From: Gari tellinella
Taxonomy: Eukaryota > Mollusca > Bivalvia > Cardiida > Psammobiidae
Length of the DNA: 64,000 bases
Reading direction: 5' to 3'
NCBI GenBank assembly: GCA_922989275.2
Contig: OV277872.1
Location: 27,668,119-27,732,118, forward strand
The position numbers and the translations under genes were made by a program. Positions within the stretch are counted from its first letter, which is position 1. Each line of letters opens with the position of its first letter. The notes below the pieces were generated by a model. That model was not told the origin of the DNA, did not search any database, and worked only from the letters and a program-made list of their open reading frames with translations. Positions 49,504 to 58,500 of the stretch are shown here, piece after piece.

Positions 49504-52500
49504 GTAAGTATAATAAATTATCTATCTTAATAGGCCATCCTTTAATAAAGGTGGCAGCTTAATTACAACAACAATAACTAATTAATATAAAATTAATTAA
49601 TTAATAAAATTAAATGGCTGTCATTAAACTTTAAGACAGTTGGCAGCTTAATTGGCAGTCATCTAAGACTGGTGGCAGCTTAATTGGCCATCATTTAAGA
49701 CAAGTGGCAGCTTAATTTGGTGGCCATTTCAGGCAGATGACAGCTTAATTGGTGGCCATTTAATACAGATGACAGTTTAATTTGTCATCATTTAAGACAG
49801 GTGACAGCTTAATTGGTGGTCATTTAAGACAGATGACAGCTTAATTGGCAGTCATTTAAGACAGGGGACAAATTGATTGGTGGTCATTTAAGACAGGTGA
49901 CAGCTTTATTTGCAGTCATTTAAGACAGGTGACAGCTTAATTGGTGGTCATTTAAGGGAGGTGGCAGCTTGATTGGTGGTCATTTTACACAGGTGACAGC
50001 TTAATGCAGTCATTTAAGACAGGGGACAACTTGATTGGTGGTCATTTAAGACAGATGACAGCTTTATTTGCAGTCATTTAAGACAGGTGACAGCTTAATT
50101 GGTGGTCATTTAAGGGTAGTGGCAGCTTGATTGGTGGTCATTTAAGACAGGTGGCAGCTAATTGGCAGTCATTTAAGACAGATTACAGCTTAATTGGTGG
50201 TCATTTAAGACAGGTGGCAGCTTAATTGACAGTCATTTAAGACAGGTGACAGCTTAATTGACAGTCATTTAAGACAGGTGGCAGCTTAATTGGTGGTCAT
50301 TTAAGACAGATGACAGCTTTATTTGCAGTCATTTAAGACAGATGACAGCTTAATTAGTGGTCATTTAAGACAAGTGGCAGCTTAATTGGAGGTCATTTAA
50401 GACAGGTGACAACTTGATGCAGGAATTTCTATATTGTTATGTTGCATTAAAACCCTCTTAACCCTGGTCATCATATACTGTTACACATCCTTTGCAAACA
50501 GCATATTTGTGAAGAGTGTGACTTGTCCTATGCAAACAGTGAATACCTATATTTAAGGGTCCTTTAATTGGGAACCCTCTGATCAGAGTCTACACTGTCT
50601 ATCATACTGCAATTAATGAACAAAAACAACCCTGAATAGTCAAAATGGACATGACTATATTGATTGGAAAATTAGAACTGTTCATTTGAAGTTTCATGGA
50701 GGAATGAGTTACACAGCTACATGTTCTTAACTTCTGAGAACATTTTTGCTGAAGGTTTGGTAAGTAGAGGAAAAATTTGGTTTTCCTGCTTTAAACCCAT
50801 TTATCCCTGAGACTTCAAATGGATATATTCCGTTTTTCACATACATTGTATTTTGGGTTGATTTCAAATTTATATTGCAAAAAGATACACAAAGCAGGAG
50901 CCCTCTGATCAGAGTTCACACTCCTTGCAAAGGACAAGTGTTTTCTTCACAAATACACTGTTTGTTAACCCTTTCCCACATAGCATATCTCTAGTATTGA
51001 ATATAGGTGTCCACTTAAAGCAGGTTGAAAGTAAAGCAGAATGCGCTTTAAGCGCATTCTGCTTTACTTTCAGTCTGCTTTAAGCTATCATCTGCTAGAA
51101 TATAGAAAATATTTTGTATTATACATATTTATGAATGTATAAATTGGAACTATTTTCTTCAGGGCAAGAATAAACTGAATGCGCTAAAAGGCGCTTCTAT
51201 GGGGGAAAGGGTTAATGACAAGAAATGAAGTATACTCATCGCTAGGGTTAAATGTGTTACAAACACTTTTTATTGGAATGGCTACACTAATAATTTCTGC
51301 AAGCGGTAAAGACTGTAAGAAGTTTATAACTACTATCTCCACTATTTTACAGGTATTTGAACAGTGTAAGGTGAACAGCCTGAGATGGATGGACGCTGGA
51401 CCAGTCAACTTGACACTGTACTATGAGTCCCTGTGTCCAGACTGTAAAAGGTTTATAACCAGTCAGCTGTATAAGACTTGGCAGGTTCTCGGAGCTGATG
51501 TCCTCAACATTACAATGATACCCTATGGCAATGCTAATGTAAGTACATCTCAACATTACAAAGGTGCCCTAGTGGCAATGCTCATGTAAGTACCATCTAC
51601 CGGCGGTAGTGGCCCAATGGTAACACATTGGACTAAGGTACCAGGGGTCCTGAGTGATCCTCCGCCAGACAAGGGGTCTGACTAGGGGATTTTTTCTGAA
51701 TCCCGATGATGTACAGGAATGTTCTTGAGCAAGATATGTACCACGAATTGCTCCTCTCCACCCAGGGGTGAAAATGGGTACCTGTGATGGGTCTGAGCCG
51801 GTACTGCGGCTGCATTTGACTGCGCCATATGTTAGCAGTGCTCAATATTGTAGGCAAGATGGCTCAATGATCAGAGGAGTAAATGTACAGTCGGCTGAGC
51901 AGTCATACGGACTGAAAGTAGACTATAACTTGGTATATATATATTTTTTTTACAATCTCACCACAGTCCCACATAAATTGTCACAGTCATGAGATATAAT
52001 CCAATCTCTAAATCTCGCTTAATCCGAAATTAACCATATATGTCTAGATGAATCAGTTGAATTTCGATAACTCGATTTAGAATCCTTCAAGTCAAACATA
52101 CCTGTATTTCAAAATTAAAACATGAAATACAGGTAGGTTTGACTTAAGTCAGTTTGAGTTATAGGGGTTCGGCTATAGTTTAAAAACTAAAGATCATAAC
52201 CATATGATGTGACTACATATATTAGAATTGGCTGGACAAGTATTGAAAATAGGCTTTGTTATTGTGAAAACATAAATTTAAGGAGAATATGTTGTATACT
52301 ATGAGAATACTTGTCTGACTGTCAAATACATGTAGTTTCGATCTGAATGATATGCCAAACTACATAATAACATTTCATTCAGACCCCAGCTGTTTTCAAA
52401 ATTCGTCAAACAGGTATTTAAGGCCTTTAAAGGTAATATAAATTTACAGTAATACCTCTGAAAACTGAGTTCTTCTGGACAAAGTAAAATTTGTATCCTT

Positions 52501-55500
52501 TACACCATAGATCATCTTTTTACAAATTTAATTCATTTCTCCACTGAAAGAAATAGTTCGATTTTATATAGTGATAGATATGCAACATACAAATTTTAAA
52601 GCAGACTGAAATGAAAGTAGAATCTTCCAAACTAGAAACACTTCACTAGGCTATAGAGTAAAGGGTTAAGAAAGGTGTCCTGAAAAAGGATGTTAAGTTG
52701 AATCTTTTAAACAACAATATTGCCATATTTTTCTTTTTTTGTCATCTGTCATTTGTTTTTTTATGGCAAATCTAGAAATTAACCCTTAGCCTGCCACTCA
52801 TGACTATAGCTCCATATGCAAACAGCTTGGATCCAGATGAGACGCCGAGTAACTCGGCGTCTCATCCGGATCCAAGCTGTTTGACACTCGGACAACATTT
52901 TCAGCAATTTTGAGCAACTTTGAAGCACTTTGAAACTTGAAGCAGACGAGAAATATAGCAGACGACAATTTATTTGGCGGGCTAAGGGTTAAAATCAAAA
53001 GTTAATGAAACCCTGAATGAAAAACAAATACAGTGTCCCCTCCCTAGAGTGCAGAATAAAACAACAACAGTTTTATAAGAAGAAATAAATATTTCAATTA
53101 GCTTTAGTGTGTCAAAAGGTTTGGATCCAATTAGATGTCAAATTACTCTATGTCTCCTCTGTGTCCAAGCTGTTTGTAGATTATTGTCAAGTTTTGCTGA
53201 AATGTACAGAGTTCAATTTTATATTCAGGAAGTAAAGAGCCCACTGTGGGGCTGGAAGTTTACCTGTCAGCATGGTCCTGAGGAGTGTGTAGGGAATGTT
53301 ATACAGGTAAGCAAATATTGAAGTAGCAGAGCTCCAGTTAAGGGGGTATTTCAAAAACTAAAATCTTTTTTTCTGCTTTAAACCCTATGGTGTAACTACT
53401 CATTAGAGACATTTCTAATGAGTAGTTACACCATAAGATTTGGTGCTAAAATAAGTGAGAAATGTTGGATTTGTTCAGTTTGCTCCCTCTTAACTGGAGC
53501 CCATACATCATCAAAATGACAGCTTTATGTAGTATGTACAGGCTTTGCAGTATATATGACGGCTTAACCCTTTGAACCCTAGTCCCGCCTAAAGGCGTCA
53601 TTTCAAACAGTGTACATGTGAATAATACACTTGTCCTGTGCAAACAGTGAAGGCCCAGATCAGAGGGCTCCGAAAGGAGCCCTCTGATCAGGGTCTTCAC
53701 TGTTTGTCAGTAATGCCAAAATTGACAAAAACAACTCTTAAAAGCCAGAAATGGACAAGACAAAATCGAAACTGGAATTGTCCATTTAAAGTTTCAGGGA
53801 GGAAAGAGTTAATGCAGGAGCTTTCTACATTACTTTTGTTTTGCCTGAAACTGTCACCTGTCACATAGGCTAAAATTTAATAGACATGTACCAAATTTTT
53901 GGTGGTCACTTAATCCACTACCCCATAGCCTGTTTCTAGTTTTGAAGACAGGTGTCCATTTAAAGCAGGTTGAAAGTAAAGCAGAATGGGCTTTAAGCTA
54001 TCATTTGATGGGTTACATGTATATAAAAAAATCTTATAGTACATAATACATGACTGTTCAAATTGGAACTATTTTCTTTAGTCATCATCATTGAGTTTTG
54101 ATTAACCAGGCCATTGATTATTCCTTCTTATAAGGGTGAGGCCTGGCTGTCTAGTCAGGAACAAAGTCTCCCTCTCCATGCTTGGCAATTTTATGGGTTG
54201 GTATTTTCCATCCCGAGACAAGGTCCTCCCAGGTTAGCTTTGGTCTGCCTGGGGCCTGCTGTGTTGTGATGTTCAGATGTTAGTGGAGAAATAATTTAAC
54301 CCTTTACCACATAGCCTGTTTCTAGTTTTGAAAATAGGGGACCACTTGAAGCTATCATCTGCTAGGATATAGAAAATACTTGTAAAGGTGCACATTCATT
54401 ATTTTCTTCAGTGGAGGAATAAAGTGAAGGCGTATTTATGGAGTAATGGGTTAACCCTTTCCCTTATAGAAGCGACTTTTAGCGTATTTAATTTATTCCT
54501 CTGCTGAAGAAAATAGTTCCAGTTTATACCCTCATGAACAATTACCATAACAAATATTTTTATGTAGCCTAACAGATGGTAGTTTAAAGCAGGCTGAAAG
54601 TAAAGCAGAATGTTCCTTGAGGCACATTCTGCTTTACTTTCAACCTGCTTTAAGTGATCACCTGTCTTTAATATTATAAATAGGTTATTGGGTAAAGGGT
54701 TAATACAGGTATGAATGTTTCCTATTTTTTCAGACATATACTTCACCACCTATTTCACCATCATACGCTACAGTAAATATACCACAATTTTGTGGTCCTT
54801 TGATATATCTGAGGTTTGACTGTATACATGCATTTTCCTATTTCTTCAGACGTGTGCTATTGACTTGTTGAAGAACTTCACCACCTATTTCACCTTCATA
54901 CACTGTATGGAAGTTAGCAGTGATATGCCAGAGGTCTCAGGAGAAGCCGTAAGTAACAACTTGTTTTACCATTCCATTTAACATTTGATTTACAGGTTTG
55001 CAGGGCCCCAGATCATAGGTGGTTCTCTCGAGAAAAAAAAAATTCGAAAAAAAAATAAATTGTACCCTTACTCTATTTATATACGTTCTATAAATAGATA
55101 GACTCTATTATGTATATTACCAACTCGAGAGAACCACCTATGCTCCAGATAAGGGAAGTATTTCAAAAATTAAAATCTTAACAACTTGTTTTACCATTCT
55201 ATTTTTGTTATTGATTCAAAGGTTTGTGATCTATTAATTTTTAAAAAGTTAGTTTGACCACATTTTGTAACAAAATATTTTTACCACCATATAGCAAGAC
55301 TCTAGCTAAGGGGATTATTTCAAAAAAATAAATCTTTATTTCTGCATTAAACCCTATGGTGTGACTTCTCATTAGAATAATCTCTTCGAGACGATTTAAT
55401 GAGAAGTTTCACCATAGGATTTGGTGCTGGTATGACAGAAGAAAATACCTGATTTCTTCAGTTTTCTCTCCTTAATCTGAATTTAAATAACAAGATATTA

Positions 55501-58500
55501 AATCGAATATACCGGTCCACGTTTTAACTTTGAAATATAAGTATATGTTTGAACTAAAGCGAGTTTGAATTATCGAGATTTGACTGCACATGTATTTGTT
55601 TTCAAGTGTCCCTACTATAATGTTTGTACTCAGAGTACAGTAAAACTAATGATGTCTGATAAAGCAGTGGACCGATTAGAGCAGGTTTTAGATTTACAGC
55701 CGAGCTTTGATATTTAAAACTTGCTTGAGTGGATTATACCTGTATTTCAAAGTTAAAACTTGGCGTTGGTATGTTACACTTAAGCGAGCTCGAGTTATAG
55801 AAATTCATCAAAAGAAATGTGTGTTAGCTTGACTAAAGCATGTTTGCGATAGCGAAGTTCGACTGTATGCCATTCAACATTTGGCTCAGAAAAACATTGT
55901 CAGATAAAGCAGGTTTCTGGCTCATTCATCCCTGAAACTTTTAATAGGCAATTTCCATTTCAAAATAAAACCAGTCCATTTTTGACTATTCAGGGTTGAT
56001 TTCAACATGAAAAACAGTGTTGACCTTGATCAGAGGGCTCCTTTAAGGAGCCCTCTGATCAGGGTCTACACTGTTTGCATGGGACAAGTGTAATCCTCCC
56101 AGGTACAATGTTTGTAAATGACGAGTATACTAGTGGCTAGAATTTAATGTGTTAATCAGATGTCAGATAAGCTAGGTTATACTGTACCAAATTTGATATT
56201 TGTTGTTTTTCTAGTGTGCCAAAGCACAGGGGCTAGACTGGAATGCTATCAAGAGCTGCGCCGGCGGGAATAAAGGCAACGACCTTGAACACGTAATGGC
56301 CGTACAGACAGACGCTCTCAATCCTCCTCACAGATATGTACCCTGGCTAGTCATCAATGGGGTATGCATATACTAGTAGTCAATCTCTTTAGATTATTGA
56401 TGTTGAAACTTTTGGTAAAGACATATTTGTTGTGACTTGTTGCTAGATTCAGCTCGAAGAAAGGTATACACTGAAACCCTTCTTAACTGGACATGTGTGG
56501 GGACAACAAACACATTCGGTTTAGGGGGTTTTCCGGTTTAGAGGGGTTTTAACCCATTACCAAATAGCTTGTTTCTAGTATGGAAGATAGCTGACCACTT
56601 AAAGCAGGTTTGAAGTAAAGCATTAAGGCACATTCTGCTTTACTTTTAACCTGTTTTTAGCTATTATCTGCTAGAATGTATAAACTATTTTAAATGCAGT
56701 AGGAATAAATCAAAGATGTAAAAAGGTGTATTTATGGTGTAATGGGTAAAAGTGAAGAAGGGTTGGAAACAGGACCAAGCCTTTTGTCTGGATTAGAGAG
56801 AATTCTGGTATTTAGAGGTTCCGGTTTGGAGGGGTTTCATTCTACTATTATAATTCAACTTCAAATGTTGTATCCATGATCTAGATGATCCATTTTTATG
56901 AGACAGAGCAAAAAAAATTACCTTTCTTTTTATCATTTTCAAGAGCATCACACTGTCTTTATCAGCAAAACTCGTAACCTTATGGTCATGTGATCTGTTC
57001 ACCTGATTGTTTTAGATAAAGAACAAGTTTTAACTCTCTGAACCCTAGTCACACATAAATGCATCATTTTGCAAACAGTGTACTTGTGAGGAGTACACTT
57101 GTCCTATGCAAACGGTGAAGAACCTGATCAGAGGGCTCCTTAGGAGCCCTCTGATCAGGGTCTACACCGTTTGTCATTTTGATCCATACCAATTAACCAG
57201 CATTTACCGTTTCATCTAACACCAATACCCGTTACTTACTAGCTAGAATACTTATATTGTTGTTGCCTATGACCATTTCCAATCCATTGATATCACACAA
57301 CCTTAATTTATGCTTGACCTTTACCTAATTTAGACTTTAATAGTCTAATGAACCACCAGGAGCATAAACATTTATTGAACACAGTGTCTTGTTTACATTA
57401 TTTGATATGTCCTACATTAAACTGCCATCTTTAGATAAGGCTGCAAAAAATCATCATTCATCCCATAGCCTGTTTCTAGTTTTGAAGCCAGGTGCCCACT
57501 TTAAGCGATTTGAAAGTAAAGTAGAATGTGCCTTAACCCTTTACCTGATAGCCTATGATTTTAATAGTCTAATGTACCACCAGAAGCATAAACATTTATT
57601 GAACACAGTGTCTTGTTTACATTATTTGATATGTCCTACATTAAACTGCCATCTTTAGATAAGGCTGCAAAAAATCATCATTCATCCCATTATTCCATAG
57701 CCTGTTTCTAGTTTTGAAGCCAGGTGCCCACTTTAAGCGGGTTGAAAGTAAAGTAGAATGTGCCTTAAAGCGACTCGCAACCGGATGGTGTACTTGTCAA
57801 AATAAAATAAAATACTCAAATAAAAGCAAATTTGTGGCATTATTTGGCTTCTGACATTAAAAAAATATGATCAGTCCAAAAAAAGTCTCAAGAATCGTCA
57901 CCGAATCTTAGTTTTTTTTAGATATATTCCATCGTTTTTGAATAGCGTCAGCTGACGGTTTTGCTGTTGTTGTTGCTTCTCTACACGGGCTCTGACATAA
58001 ACCGGAGCCGAATAATGTAGTATTAAGCGCTACCAATGAAGTACGTTAATTCGCTACCATATATATAGAGAGCGTCCGTGGTCGAGGCGGTAAAGGTGTG
58101 TCTGATTTTTCTTGTTTGTCTCCGCAATGGAGGGTCACAGGTTCGAATTTTTTAACAGAATTTATTATCCTTAACTAAATCTTACCCATTTATTTAATCA
58201 TTTGACATATATTTACAAATTACCATTTTTAATGCTAAATCCGGTTGCGAGCCTCTTTAAGGCGTATTCTGCTTTACTTTCAGCCCGCTATCATCTTCTA
58301 GAATATAGCAACTACTTGTTATGGTACATATCCATGACTATATAAAGATTACCTATTTACATAGTGTAAAAAGAATTAAATGCTTAACAAGACATATTTA
58401 TAGAGTACACGATGCAATTGGTTAACCCGTTACCCCATAATTACGTTTTTTATGCCTTTGATTTATTCCTTTACTGAAGGAAATAGTTCCAAGGTATACG

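Noticed and set aside
49541..50415. CRISPR-like array
   Set aside because: Units are near-continuous tandem repeats without unique spacers, in an intron of an animal gene.
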